In this document: positions 34,895 to 44,141 of the stretch, piece by piece
Numbering within the stretch: position 1 is the stretch's first letter
How the letters are laid out: the number at the start of each line of letters is the position of its first letter
NCBI RefSeq assembly: GCF_014705605.1
Contig: NZ_JACXIZ010000043.1
Span: 1-64,000 of the forward strand
From: Paenibacillus sabuli
GTDB taxonomy: Bacteria > Bacillota > Bacilli > Paenibacillales > Paenibacillaceae
Length of the DNA: 64,000 nt
Direction of reading: 5' to 3'
Notes under the pieces: model-generated
The model's database searches: none
What the model was told of the DNA's origin: nothing
The model's input: only the letters and a program-made list of their open reading frames with translations
Translations under genes and position numbers: made by a program

Positions 34895-35881
34895 TCATAG
34901 CCCGTCCACCTGATCCGGAATCGCCTCCCAATTGTCCTCGATCCAGTGCAACTCATCCACGAATCGCCGCAACAGGCTGCGCAACTCGCCTTCGCGGCGC
35001 ACCTCCGTCCGCAGCCACCACAGCGACTCGATCACATACAGCAGTCGCAGCGCCCGAGATACGACCAGCCGTGGCGCATCCGGTCCGGCGGTCGCGCGGT
35101 AAGCCGCAAGGAATGCGCGAGCCGCATTCGCTCTCAGTCCGCCGTCCTGCAGCCCAACAGAAAGCAGCGCCCGCGCCACGTCGATCTCCGGATAGGCGGC
35201 AGCCATCCGGTCAAAATCGACAATCCCCGACAACCGATCGCCATCCACCAGCAGATTGTCTGCCCACAAATCCCAATGCAGCCAACCGCTCGGACAATCT
35301 TCGAAGCAAGCGAAATCCAGCGAGGAAACAATGCGCCCGGATCGCTCGATCCACTGCAGCGCGAGCTCGTCGCCTGCCCTTTCCGCCGCTTCGCGATTGG
35401 CAGTCCAGCCTAGCCAATAAGCGGATGGGTCAGGCGTCCAGACCGGCTTATTCGGCAGCGCGCGACTGCGAAGCCAACGATGCATCCGCCCCGTCGCTGC
35501 GCCGAGCGAGCGGCATTGCGCTTCGCTCATGCTCCCTGCGACCACCGACTGCCCTTCCGTCCAATCCATCGCGTTATAGATCATGCCGCACGGGGTCTCA
35601 TGCAGATAAGCTTCGCGGTGCCTGTACACACCCGGGCAGGGCACGCCCGCCGCATGCAGCCCGTGCTGCAGCTCCAGCGTGCGCGCGATCGCACGCCGTC
35701 TATCCGGTTTCGCGTGCAGCTTGTAGCGCTCGGGATGATAGGATTTGACAAACATCGGCCCCTCGGCCGAGTCCATTCGCCACTTGACATTGAGCCAGCC
35801 TTGCGGGAGCACGCGCACGTCCGTGACCACACGGCCAAAGCGGGTGCGAATGTCTGCGATAAGGGGCTGCGGATCGGTCAC
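34895..35881 (-). CDS. APH/CotS-like phosphotransferase family protein
   Basis: 328 residues with the aminoglycoside-phosphotransferase kinase fold: WRMDSAEGPMFVKSYHPERY (ATP-binding Lys), then the catalytic loop WLHWDLWADNLLVDGDRL and the metal Asp in IVDFDRMAAAYPEIDVARA. The usual HGD of the catalytic loop is HWD here, which occurs in spore coat kinase-like members. Substrate unknown; a resistance role is not supported by context. Start uncertain: GTG 35881 has an AGGCAGGG site seven bases upstream, while ATG 35905 has none. Confidence 0.7.
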   Translation of the reverse strand: MTDPQPLIADIRTRFGRVVTDVRVLPQGWLNVKWRMDSAEGPMFVKSYHPERYKLHAKPDRRRAIARTLELQHGLHAAGVPCPGVYRHREAYLHETPCGMIYNAMDWTEGQSVVAGSMSEAQCRSLGAATGRMHRWLRSRALPNKPVWTPDPSAYWLGWTANREAAERAGDELALQWIERSGRIVSSLDFACFEDCPSGWLHWDLWADNLLVDGDRLSGIVDFDRMAAAYPEIDVARALLSVGLQDGGLRANAARAFLAAYRATAGPDAPRLVVSRALRLLYVIESLWWLRTEVRREGELRSLLRRFVDELHWIEDNWEAIPDQVDGL

Positions 35882-36034
35882 TATACGTCCCTGCCTTTCC
35901 TTCATGAAAGTTGGCGGGCAGCGCCCATGCGCTGCTAAGCTTTATTATTCGACGATCCGCAGACAGCTTCCTTCTCCAACCGTGCGGCCCGCTCTCAGCC
36001 GCCTGCCCGCACCTGCGGCGCCAGCTCCACCGCG

Positions 36035-36667
36035 GCGCCGAAGCTGTACTGCGGGAAGCCGGCCGACTGGAATCAGAAGCTGTCCATTCCGGAGCTGGCC
36101 GAGCAGCTTGGCGTCAGTCGCACGCCGATCCGCGATGCGCTGAACCGGCTGGAGATGGAGGGGCTGGTGAAAACCGTCTCCATAGTCGGCACCTTCGTCA
36201 ATGCAATCGACGAGCAAGCGCTGCTGGACATTATGGATACGCGGCTGATGCTGGAATTCTGGGTGATCGAACGATTGCCGACCGTGGGACGGGAACAGCG
36301 GGAGGAGCCGCTGGCCCGCATGACTTCGATATTGGCGCAGACGTCCGAGCGCATTCGCACCTCGGCCTTCGATTCCAATCTGCACGCGAACGCGAACCTG
36401 GCCTTCCATCTCGAATTCATCGGACTCGGCGGCAACGAGAAAAACAAAACCATCTACCAGGCGCTGATGGACTACCGCTTCCTCGCTGCCAAAAACGCGC
36501 TCATCTCCAAGGAGATGGTCGAAAGCGCGCAGCAGCAGCATCACGCCATCGTCGACGCGGTTCGCGAGGGCGAGCGCGAGCCGCTGCGCCAGGCGATCGA
36601 GACGCATCTCAACGATTCCAAGACGCGGCTGCTCGACAACATCAAGCGCAGCGGGGGGATGATCTGA
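36035..36667 (+). pseudogene. GntR/FCD-family regulator with frameshifted N-terminus
   Basis: From about 36077 one frame reads KLSIPELAEQLGVSRTPIRD, ALNRLEMEGLVKTV, the GntR helix-turn-helix, followed by an intact FCD ligand domain to 36667 (FHLEFIGLGGNEKNKTIYQA, HHAIVDAVREGE). No ATG, GTG or TTG precedes the helix-turn-helix in this frame back to a stop at 35936. The missing start of the domain is recognisable in another frame just upstream (AEAVLREAGRLES, about 36035-36075). So the gene has lost reading frame and some codons near 36075. The first in-frame ATG (36155) would give a protein without DNA-binding domain. Confidence 0.7.
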
Positions 36668-36803
36668 GGACAGCGGCGGCATCTGTGACGGGAAGCATTG
36701 TCTGGCGGAGCGCCAGTCGGCGCGTGATGCATTCAATGGCTGGCGGAGCGCAGAGGCGGCATGATCGAACAGCGCCGGATGCGTGAATTGCCGGACACGA
36801 GCA

Positions 36804-36828
36804 AGGGCAGCCCCATGCGGGCTGCCCT
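36804..36828. terminator. Hairpin between the GntR remnant and the GH16 gene
   Basis: AGGGCAGCCC / GGGCTGCCCT, 10-bp perfect stem with CATGC loop, between two convergent genes. No clear T-run on either strand, so termination is possible but weak. Confidence 0.4.
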
Positions 36829-36932
36829 GCGGTCATACATAAGAAGTTGAATAATGTACACACAACCAGACCTGCTGACCGGACCGGATCGGACCGAGTT
36901 GATCGACTCGCGGCGTGCCATAGCTGCGGCAG

Positions 36933-39900
36933 TTACGGAGCCGCAGGCTCCCATCTGACCGCGTCGGCACGGGCATTTCTCCATGCGGTCTGGTGCCACA
37001 GGCGGACATAGCCCTGTTCGCCTTCGTCAAACGCATACGTCCCCAGCTCCACCCAGCCCGAGCTGCCTGCGCTATAATCCAGTACATGCGTATCCGTACC
37101 GCCGCTGTGCACGACTTCGATCAGCGTGTTCGGATCCGAGGTGGCGTGTACGACTTGGTAGATCGAAACCGTATACAGGCCGTCTCCCGGAAAATCCGGC
37201 CGCCAGGTGGCAGAGTGCTGCTGCACAGTGCTCGTGGCGGAGAAGCGCGTGCCGGTCCCGTTGTAGCCCGTCAGTCCGCTGGATTGCCACGAACCGCTCT
37301 CGCTGTAGCCGACATCGCCATTGTCCACAATGATCGGCCGTTCCACCGGCTCGAAGCGGACGGCATCGGCCCGTGCAACCGCCCAGTCGGTATGAAGCGA
37401 GCTCTCCACATACCCTTCCTCTCCCGCGCGAAACGGATAGCGTCCCAGATACACCCACTCCGAGTCGCCCGAGACGTGATCGAGCTGGTGCACCGACTCG
37501 CCGCCGTCGTAGTGCACCTTGACCTCCGCAGCCGGATCGGAGCCCGGTCCTGTCACCTTGTACAGATAGACATCATACATCCGCGCCGCGGCAATCGTCG
37601 GCGTCCATCTGACCGAGGCGCTGCCGGCGCTGCCAGGATCGGCATAGCGCGAGCCGTCTCCGTCGTGTCCGGCGAGGCCGCTGGCATGCCAGCCCCCCTG
37701 CTCGAGATAGCCGGAATCGCCGTAGTCAATCGTGATCGGCGCGACCGGCACCAGCTTGACGCCATTGGCCAGCAGATAAGTCGAAGCGTCGGGATCCGAC
37801 GGATCCTTGCGGACGCGTATCCGGTCGTCTTCCGTGCCGGAGAAGGCGAACGTGCCCAGATAGTCCCAGCCGCTGTCCGGCGTCTTGCCGAATTGGCTGC
37901 GCATCACCTCCACCGTATCCGTACCGTTGGCAATCGTGTACCTCGCTGCGGTCGTGCCCTCCATATGCCTGGCATTCCAGACCCACACCTCATACGTCTT
38001 GGCCTCGACGCCCGTGACCGGCGCCCACTCGAAGTACGCGTCCGGACCGTACTGCTGCGTCACCGTGACGCGTCCGAACTCGCCGCGCTGCCACCACTTG
38101 ATCCAATCGCCGCCGCGCGTATACCCGGACAGCTCGGTCGCATAGGCCGCGATATGCTGCTCGATCGGTGCGGCATTGACCGCTGCGGTCGGCGCCGACT
38201 CATTGCCCTCCATGTCGACGGCCGTCACGGTGATGGCGTATCGCTTGCCGTTCGTCAGTCCATCCACCGTGTAGGTCCGTCCCACGGGCGTGCTGTTGTG
38301 CCGGACGCCGTCTACATAGTAGTAATAGCCCTGCAAGTCATACTCCGTGTTGGCCGCCCGCCAATAATCGCCCAGTGTGCCGAGCTCGGCCAGCAGCGTA
38401 CCGCTGGCGCCGGGACGGGCCGTCAGTTCGCCGCCGGGCACGGCGGGCGGCGTCGCGTCGCTGGCGCTCGTGACCGACAGCACGGCCGGCGCGGAGACGT
38501 TGCCCGAATAATCGACGGCACGCACCGCCACAGCAAAGGTATGATCCGGCAGCAGTCTCTCCAATGTGGCCCGGGAGCGATGACGCAGCGTCTGGTAGAT
38601 GCGGTAGCCGTTCATCTCCACGATATACCCGGCCAGATCGTCCTCCGTATTATCCGCCCAGTCCAGCGCGATCCTGTAATTGCCGCTCGTCCCGTCTACA
38701 CTCGCCTGCGCGTCGAGACCTTGCGGCTGGGCAGGCGCCACGGCGTCCTGCGGCACGGACGGGATCAGCTTGACCGCATCGGCGCGCACGACCCCGTAGC
38801 CGAGCGCATTGGCGATCTCCACTCGCACTTCGCCTTCTTGCACCGTGTACGTCCCCAGATCGAGCCAGCGGCTGCTTCCCTGCGCGGCATTGACGACGCG
38901 TTCGCCGCTCTGACCGTCGGCGTAGACGCTGTAGGTGACCGACGTCGAATTGTTGGCATGTACGGGCAGCCATACCTGCACGGCATATGTGCCCGGCGCG
39001 GCGACCTCCGGCGACAGGCGCGCCGAGGCGCGGCCGGACGCATAGCGGCTCAATCCGCCATCCCACCCGGCGACCGCAGTCGATGTGCCCCAGGTTCCTT
39101 CGAGCTCGGCGTACGCGCCCGGCTGCTCATGCGCAGCAAGCGCGGCCACGGGGGCAAGCATGACGCTGTCCGCTCGGATGTAGCGGCCGTCGTCGTCCGG
39201 CTTGGCGATCGCCACCGCTTCGCCGGACTCGCCCGCGAAGGCATAGATGCCGAGCGAGACCCAATTCTGTCCGGCGGCGCTCTGGTCAAGGATGCCGCTC
39301 GCCGTCCGGCCGCTGTGGCTCACCGTGTAAGCGGTAGCTGCCGACGTATTGTCGAAGTAGCTCGGATTCCAGAGGAACACCTCATACTCGCCCGCCTCCA
39401 CATTGACGTCCCAGCTCGCCTCGGCTCCGGGGTCGTTGGACTGGCGCGTCGCGCGATCTTCATAGCCGAAGGGGATATCGCTCCCGCTCCACGTCCCGCT
39501 CTCCGCATACGCCGCATCCGCGTTGTCGATCAGGATCGCGCGGGGCGGAGGCTGGATGAGATCGGCCTGTGCTTTGCGATAATACCGGAAGTAATCGACC
39601 CACATATGGCCAGGCAGCGTGGCATTATCCACCTCCAGCGCGTCGTGGGACAACTGGAGGGCCGTAATCCACAGATTCTGCATCGCATGCGGCCCCTGAT
39701 ACGGATACGTCTTGATCACTTCCCCGTCGACGTACCAGACGACGCGATCCGGCAGCCATTCGAAGCCGTATACGCGGTAGCCGGCGCTCGGGTCCGCGAT
39801 GGCGACGATCGACTCGCTGCCCTCCGGCTTGACATGCCGTCCATACGGCACATGGTGATAATGCGAGGTCGCGTACAGCTCGGTCGGACTGTCCGAGTCC

Positions 39901-40394
39901 ACTTCGAACATATCGATCTCGTTGATCATGTTCATGAACGGCAAGTAATTGGCATGATCCGCGGCGTAGTTCAGCCCCATGTTCCAGAAGGACTGATGCA
40001 GTCCGTTTCCGTCCGCCCACAGCTTGGCCCGGATTTCGTAATAGCCGTAGCCGAGCAGCTCCTTGCTGATGACGCCGCCGCTCGTATACGGCACGCCGCC
40101 GTTCGGCTGATTGGCCTGATCAAAGGTCAGCCGCAGCGCGCTTGTCGCCGGCTCATCCGGATCGATGAGAACGTTTACATTTTCAGGGACATTGCGCCCG
40201 AAAAAGCGCGTGTCCTTGCGGTAGAGCCACTTGCCGGTATCGAGTGCGGAGCCGTCGAACTCGTCGCTGACCTCCGGGACCAGCACATACTCGTCTGCGG
40301 GCAGAGCCGCGGCCGCCTCGTGCCGCTGGAGCAGCAGCACGAGCACGGCGACGGTCGCAAGCAAGAGAATGCGCCATTTTTTCGATTGATGCAT
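36933..40394 (-). CDS. Secreted modular GH16 glycosidase with golvesin-like and FN3-like modules
   Basis: 1153 residues. Signal peptide (WRILLLATVAVLVLLL, then AAA), GH16 catalytic domain (about 30-285) with the EIDMFE nucleophile/acid motif, GLHQSFWNMG and GFEWLPDRVVWYVDGE; then five repeats of about 120 residues of the golvesin C-terminal/Xly type (starts near 286, 428, 750, 886, 1020; each has IxIDxxDxxYxExGxW or a variant and ends RADAVxxxP), with two FN3-like modules between (about 553-745). GH16 enzymes cut beta-1,4 or beta-1,3 galactans and glucans (agar, porphyran, carrageenan, laminarin). No SLH or LPxTG anchor is seen. GGAGGTG precedes ATG 40394; it is the last gene of the CAZyme operon, six bases after the sulfatase. 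Confidence 0.9.
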   Translation of the reverse strand: MHQSKKWRILLLATVAVLVLLLQRHEAAAALPADEYVLVPEVSDEFDGSALDTGKWLYRKDTRFFGRNVPENVNVLIDPDEPATSALRLTFDQANQPNGGVPYTSGGVISKELLGYGYYEIRAKLWADGNGLHQSFWNMGLNYAADHANYLPFMNMINEIDMFEVDSDSPTELYATSHYHHVPYGRHVKPEGSESIVAIADPSAGYRVYGFEWLPDRVVWYVDGEVIKTYPYQGPHAMQNLWITALQLSHDALEVDNATLPGHMWVDYFRYYRKAQADLIQPPPRAILIDNADAAYAESGTWSGSDIPFGYEDRATRQSNDPGAEASWDVNVEAGEYEVFLWNPSYFDNTSAATAYTVSHSGRTASGILDQSAAGQNWVSLGIYAFAGESGEAVAIAKPDDDGRYIRADSVMLAPVAALAAHEQPGAYAELEGTWGTSTAVAGWDGGLSRYASGRASARLSPEVAAPGTYAVQVWLPVHANNSTSVTYSVYADGQSGERVVNAAQGSSRWLDLGTYTVQEGEVRVEIANALGYGVVRADAVKLIPSVPQDAVAPAQPQGLDAQASVDGTSGNYRIALDWADNTEDDLAGYIVEMNGYRIYQTLRHRSRATLERLLPDHTFAVAVRAVDYSGNVSAPAVLSVTSASDATPPAVPGGELTARPGASGTLLAELGTLGDYWRAANTEYDLQGYYYYVDGVRHNSTPVGRTYTVDGLTNGKRYAITVTAVDMEGNESAPTAAVNAAPIEQHIAAYATELSGYTRGGDWIKWWQRGEFGRVTVTQQYGPDAYFEWAPVTGVEAKTYEVWVWNARHMEGTTAARYTIANGTDTVEVMRSQFGKTPDSGWDYLGTFAFSGTEDDRIRVRKDPSDPDASTYLLANGVKLVPVAPITIDYGDSGYLEQGGWHASGLAGHDGDGSRYADPGSAGSASVRWTPTIAAARMYDVYLYKVTGPGSDPAAEVKVHYDGGESVHQLDHVSGDSEWVYLGRYPFRAGEEGYVESSLHTDWAVARADAVRFEPVERPIIVDNGDVGYSESGSWQSSGLTGYNGTGTRFSATSTVQQHSATWRPDFPGDGLYTVSIYQVVHATSDPNTLIEVVHSGGTDTHVLDYSAGSSGWVELGTYAFDEGEQGYVRLWHQTAWRNARADAVRWEPAAP

Positions 40395-40399
40395 CGCCT

Positions 40400-41872
40400 T
40401 CACCTCCGTGATGGTTGCCAGGGCACGACGTCGCTCGTCTCCTGGTAATAGCGCAACATGCGCTGCTGCATCTGCATGACAGCCCCGGCGTATTCCGGAC
40501 GATCGATGCAATTGACCAGCTCGCCGGGATCGCGCGCCAGGTCGTACAGCTCATCCTTCTCCGCCAGTCGCCGCACATACTTGTACGCCTTGGTCCTGCA
40601 CATGGTCGCCTTGATATGCGCCGGACCGCTGCTGCGATGCAACTGCGCCCGAGCGTAATAGAGGAAGGCCGGGTCCTGGTTCTCCGGCGTCACGTCCATG
40701 CAGTGCGTCTCTTCCGGCAAGCGGCCGCCCTCGGCGAATACGGCGTCCCGGTGCTCTGCCGCCTCCCCGGTCAGCAGCGGGACGAGCGAGCGGCCGAACT
40801 GCGTGTAATCGAGCGGCAGCCCGGTCAGCTCGGCGACCGTCGCCGGAAGATCGATCAGTTCGACCAGAGCCTCGTGAATGCCCGGCTTGACGTCAATGCC
40901 GCGCTGCGGCTTGATCAGCAGCGGCACCTGCACCAGGCAATCCTCGAAGGTGTTCTGCGCTTTTTCCACCAGATTGTAATCACCGGTGTAATCCCCGTGG
41001 TCGCTGAAGACGAGGATCGCCGTGTCCTCGTAGATGCCCGCTTGCTTCAGCGCCTCCACCAGCATGCCGAACTGATGGTCGACCCGAGCGCACATGCCGT
41101 AATACGTAGCCCTCAGCTCCCGCCACCGCGCTTCGTCCCAGCCGCCCAGTCCGAGCGCCTCGCGAAGGCCGCGCGTCATCGCCGGCTTGTCTTGCAGCGC
41201 TGCCGCTTCGAGGACGCGGCGCGGCGGCAGCCGATCGCGATCAATCAGGCTGAACCACGGCTCCTCCACCGCATAGGGCGGATGGGGATAGGTCAGCGGC
41301 AGATAGAGACAGAGCGGACGGTCCGCGGGCCGATCGCGGATGACGCGCACGGCTTCGCGGATATGCGCCCAATCGCTGTCCGGGTACGTACCGCTCTCTC
41401 GCTCCGCCTCCAGCCGGCCGACGTAGAAGGAATAATATGCGTCTCCCTCCGGGCTGCCCCGCCACTGGCGTTCCCGATCCATCGCGAACATCGCCCGCAC
41501 CGGTCCAGGGTCGTGCTTGACGTCACAATAGCGGCTGAAGTCGGCATCGGACGGCACGAGATCGTTTTTGCCGCCCCACCATACGTAATAGCCGTTGTCC
41601 TTGAGATGGCGTAGCAGCACCGGCTCGTCCGGTCCCATCATGTGGAACATCGAGCGGTGTCCCCGCACATGCGGGTACCATCCGCTCATGAACGCGCAGC
41701 GGCTGGGCGTGCAGACCGGATTCTGCGTATAGGCGTGCCGGAACGATACGCCGCCCTCGCCGAGCAGACGGTCCAGATGCGGCGTCGCGGCCGCCGGATC
41801 GCCCATGTGACCGAGGACGTCCCCGCGCCACTGATCGGGGTTGAACAGAATGAGATGCGGCTTGGCTGTCAT
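40400..41872 (-). CDS. Sulfatase (formylglycine type)
   Basis: 490 residues, no signal peptide. Starts KPHLILFNPDQWRGDVLGHM (metal Asp region), then the CTPSR formylglycine motif in NPVCTPSRCAFMSGWYPHVR, WWGGKNDL (active-site Lys), LPLTYPHPPYAVEEPW (His) and VFSDHGDYTGDYNLVEKAQN (second metal pair). All catalytic elements are present. The cytosolic location suggests that it removes sulfate from imported oligosaccharides. GGAGGAGGGG precedes ATG 41872. Next to a fucosidase and a secreted GH16 enzyme. A formylglycine-generating enzyme or anSME is needed and is not in the window. Confidence 0.9.
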   Translation of the reverse strand: MTAKPHLILFNPDQWRGDVLGHMGDPAAATPHLDRLLGEGGVSFRHAYTQNPVCTPSRCAFMSGWYPHVRGHRSMFHMMGPDEPVLLRHLKDNGYYVWWGGKNDLVPSDADFSRYCDVKHDPGPVRAMFAMDRERQWRGSPEGDAYYSFYVGRLEAERESGTYPDSDWAHIREAVRVIRDRPADRPLCLYLPLTYPHPPYAVEEPWFSLIDRDRLPPRRVLEAAALQDKPAMTRGLREALGLGGWDEARWRELRATYYGMCARVDHQFGMLVEALKQAGIYEDTAILVFSDHGDYTGDYNLVEKAQNTFEDCLVQVPLLIKPQRGIDVKPGIHEALVELIDLPATVAELTGLPLDYTQFGRSLVPLLTGEAAEHRDAVFAEGGRLPEETHCMDVTPENQDPAFLYYARAQLHRSSGPAHIKATMCRTKAYKYVRRLAEKDELYDLARDPGELVNCIDRPEYAGAVMQMQQRMLRYYQETSDVVPWQPSRR

Positions 41873-41888
41873 CTTGTCCCCTCCTCCA

Positions 41889-43037
41889 TCAGACCGCTCC
41901 CGCTCCGGTATCGTCCGCCGCGGGAGGAGTCGAATCGCTCGTCGCCCCCGGCCAGCCGCGCTTGCGCACGCGCTCGCCGAGCGCCAGCAGCGTCTGGCAG
42001 TCCTGCGGATGGACGGCGCCGTCCGGCAGCAGCCCGGTATTGAGCAGCAGATTGCAGCGGTGAGCACCGGCATACGCCAGCCGCTCCCACGCCTCGTCGG
42101 CGCCGATATGCGGCTCGTCCTTCACGTAGCCCCATCCCTTGCGCTGCAGGATCGTGCACACCTCGTTCCACTTCGTCTCGTGCCGGCGCCAGACGCGATT
42201 GGAGAGCGCGATCGCTTGCTCGTCGGCCCCTCCCCGGCGCAGCCGCTCTTCCAGCGGGACGAAGCTCATCTCCTGCGACATGTAGTCCTCGTCTCCCGTG
42301 ACGCCCTGCTTGAACGAGATCAGGCACTGCGGCTGCAGCTCGCGGACGAGCGCATACGTCTCGGCGACGGGGAACAGGTCCGGACGATAATAGCAAGCCG
42401 AGATGAGATCGAACCACACGCCCGCGACCGGACCGTATCCGGTCAACAGCTCGCGTAGCTGGTCGTGCATGAAGGCGATGTAGCGCTCGAATTCGCGCTC
42501 GTCGCGCAGCAGATACGCCGGCTCGTCGCGCTCGTATTCCGGACGCGCGCACAGCACGCCCGAGGCATTGGACACGAAGTATGGATGATGCCAGTCCGCG
42601 CCGTAGCTGTAGTACAGGAACAGGCCCACGCCCCTGCGCGCGCACGCCTCGGCCAGCTCCTGGACCAGGTCGCGTCCGGCCGGCGAATGGCCGCTGTGGT
42701 AATCGGTCGCCGCGCTCTCGAACAGGCAGAAGCTGTCGTGATGGCGCGTCGTGAACGCGATATACGACATGCCGGCGCGCACGGCCAGATCGACAATTCG
42801 ATCGGCATCAAAGCCCTCGGCCGTGAATTGCCGCTGCAGCCGCTCATATTCGCGGACCGGGATCCGCTCGTGATACATCACCCATTCGCCGCGTCCGAGC
42901 AGACTGTACAGGCCATAGTGAATGAACAGGCCGCTGCGGGCATTGCGGAACCAGGCCAGTGCGGCCTCCCGCGGATTGCGCGCGTACAGGCTCTCGTAAC
43001 CTTTGAGATATGAAGGTACATCCGGTGTCGTCGTCAT
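41889..43037 (-). CDS. GH29 alpha-L-fucosidase
   Basis: 382 residues, no signal peptide. GH29 marks: WFRNARSGLFIHYGLYSLLG, GEWVMYHERIPVREYERL, YIAFTTRHHDSFCLFES, and GVWFDLI with the nucleophile Asp. It would release L-fucose from oligosaccharide ends in the cytosol. Its ATG overlaps the stop of the preceding sulfatase-like gene by four bases. With sulfatases on both sides, sulfated fucose (or galactose, which some GH29 members accept) is the likely target. Confidence 0.85.
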   Translation of the reverse strand: MTTTPDVPSYLKGYESLYARNPREAALAWFRNARSGLFIHYGLYSLLGRGEWVMYHERIPVREYERLQRQFTAEGFDADRIVDLAVRAGMSYIAFTTRHHDSFCLFESAATDYHSGHSPAGRDLVQELAEACARRGVGLFLYYSYGADWHHPYFVSNASGVLCARPEYERDEPAYLLRDEREFERYIAFMHDQLRELLTGYGPVAGVWFDLISACYYRPDLFPVAETYALVRELQPQCLISFKQGVTGDEDYMSQEMSFVPLEERLRRGGADEQAIALSNRVWRRHETKWNEVCTILQRKGWGYVKDEPHIGADEAWERLAYAGAHRCNLLLNTGLLPDGAVHPQDCQTLLALGERVRKRGWPGATSDSTPPAADDTGAGAV

Positions 43038-44050
43038 AGCGCCTCCTCCATGCTGATTGCGGTCCAATAATCCAGCAGCGGATCTCCCGTCTCTGCCAGC
43101 CAGCGCTTCATCGCACGGCTCAGCTCCGCGACCCGCCCCCGCTGCCCCGGGTCCGCGGCCAAGTCGCGGCATTCCCAGGGGTCCTCGTCCAGATGATAAA
43201 GCTGGACCCGATCGGTGCCCGCTCCGGTATGCGGATCCTGCCAATATCGGATCAGCTTCCAGCCGTCCGCCTTGATCATCCGCTGCAGATAGCGATAGGC
43301 GGCACCGACATACGGCCTCGCCGCCTCCCGCCGTCCCTCGGCGAACGGCAGCAGACTCCGTCCCTCCACCGTGTCCGGCACAGGCGCGCCGGCCAGCTCG
43401 CATAGCGTCGGATACAGGTCGCAGGTGCACGTATAGGCCTCGACCGTCCGGCCCTGCGGCAGCCCCGGACCGCTTGCGATGAGCGGAATGCGGACGCTGT
43501 GATCGTACAGATTCTGCTTGCCCAGCAGACCGTGACTGCCGAGCGCGATGCCGTGATCCGCGGTATAGACGACAACGGTCTCCTCACGCTGGCCGGTACT
43601 CTCGAGCGCCGCCAGGACCGTGCCGATCTGCGCATCCAGATGCGAGATCATCGCGTAGTAGGCGGCGAGCTCCTCACGCACGTCCGCCTCCCGGAGCGGA
43701 CTGACCAGCAGCTGCTCGTCGCGCACGCCGAGCTCCCCGTTGTCGAACGGATGTGCGGAGGCGAGATTCGGCGGCCACTGCGATCGGATCGACATCGCGC
43801 CTTGCGAATCCACATCGCAAGCGCTCTGTGCCGCCCGGAACGGACTCATCCCCGTATGCAGCGCCGCGCGCGCAGGTGCGCATACCGCCTGCAGCACGCC
43901 GCCGTGCATATGCGACTGGCGAAAACATACGCCGCTGTGCGCCAGCGCGTCCAGCACCGGCGTGCGCACCGGCTCAAGACCGGCCGCGCCGAGCGCCGAG
44001 TGGCGGTGATCGTCGGCGACGATCAGAACAATGTTGGGTCGTTTCGACAT
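43034..44050 (-). CDS. Sulfatase-like protein with internal deletion
   Basis: 338 residues, against 450-500 for relatives. The N-terminal metal site (RPNIVLIVADDHRHSALG) and CAPAR formylglycine motif (AVCAPARAALHTGMSPFR) are present, and the C-terminal half has VVYTADHGIALGSHGLLGKQ and a normal end. Between RAAQSACD and HPFDNGELGVRDEQLL about 110-130 residues are missing, in frame. That segment normally carries the GKWH-type Lys and the PHDPR-type His of the active site. The protein may be inactive, altered, or the deletion may be an assembly artefact. AAAGGAGG precedes ATG 44050; first gene of the CAZyme group. Confidence 0.75.
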   Translation of the reverse strand: MSKRPNIVLIVADDHRHSALGAAGLEPVRTPVLDALAHSGVCFRQSHMHGGVLQAVCAPARAALHTGMSPFRAAQSACDVDSQGAMSIRSQWPPNLASAHPFDNGELGVRDEQLLVSPLREADVREELAAYYAMISHLDAQIGTVLAALESTGQREETVVVYTADHGIALGSHGLLGKQNLYDHSVRIPLIASGPGLPQGRTVEAYTCTCDLYPTLCELAGAPVPDTVEGRSLLPFAEGRREAARPYVGAAYRYLQRMIKADGWKLIRYWQDPHTGAGTDRVQLYHLDEDPWECRDLAADPGQRGRVAELSRAMKRWLAETGDPLLDYWTAISMEEAL

Positions 44051-44141
44051 GGCTGCCTCCTTTCTTTCTGATTCTATCCTAGCACGCGGCAATAGCTCCG
44101 CTTTCCGATATTTTACGAGGTTCCTTCAAATTATTAAGGCA

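Noticed and set aside
36155-36667. Stand-alone 170-residue FCD-domain protein
   Set aside because: The ATG lies inside the helix-turn-helix coding region and has no proper ribosome site, so it is better read as the rest of a broken regulator.
35911-36786. 291-codon plus-strand frame across the GntR remnant
   Set aside because: Only its stretch near 36035-36075 resembles a GntR start; after that it leaves the coding frame. It supports the frameshift, not a separate gene.
36993-40448. 1151-codon plus-strand frame opposite the GH16 gene
   Set aside because: Product is Arg/His-rich with no recognisable domain; the minus strand gives a full GH16 protein with signal peptide and ribosome site. It is a GC-bias shadow.
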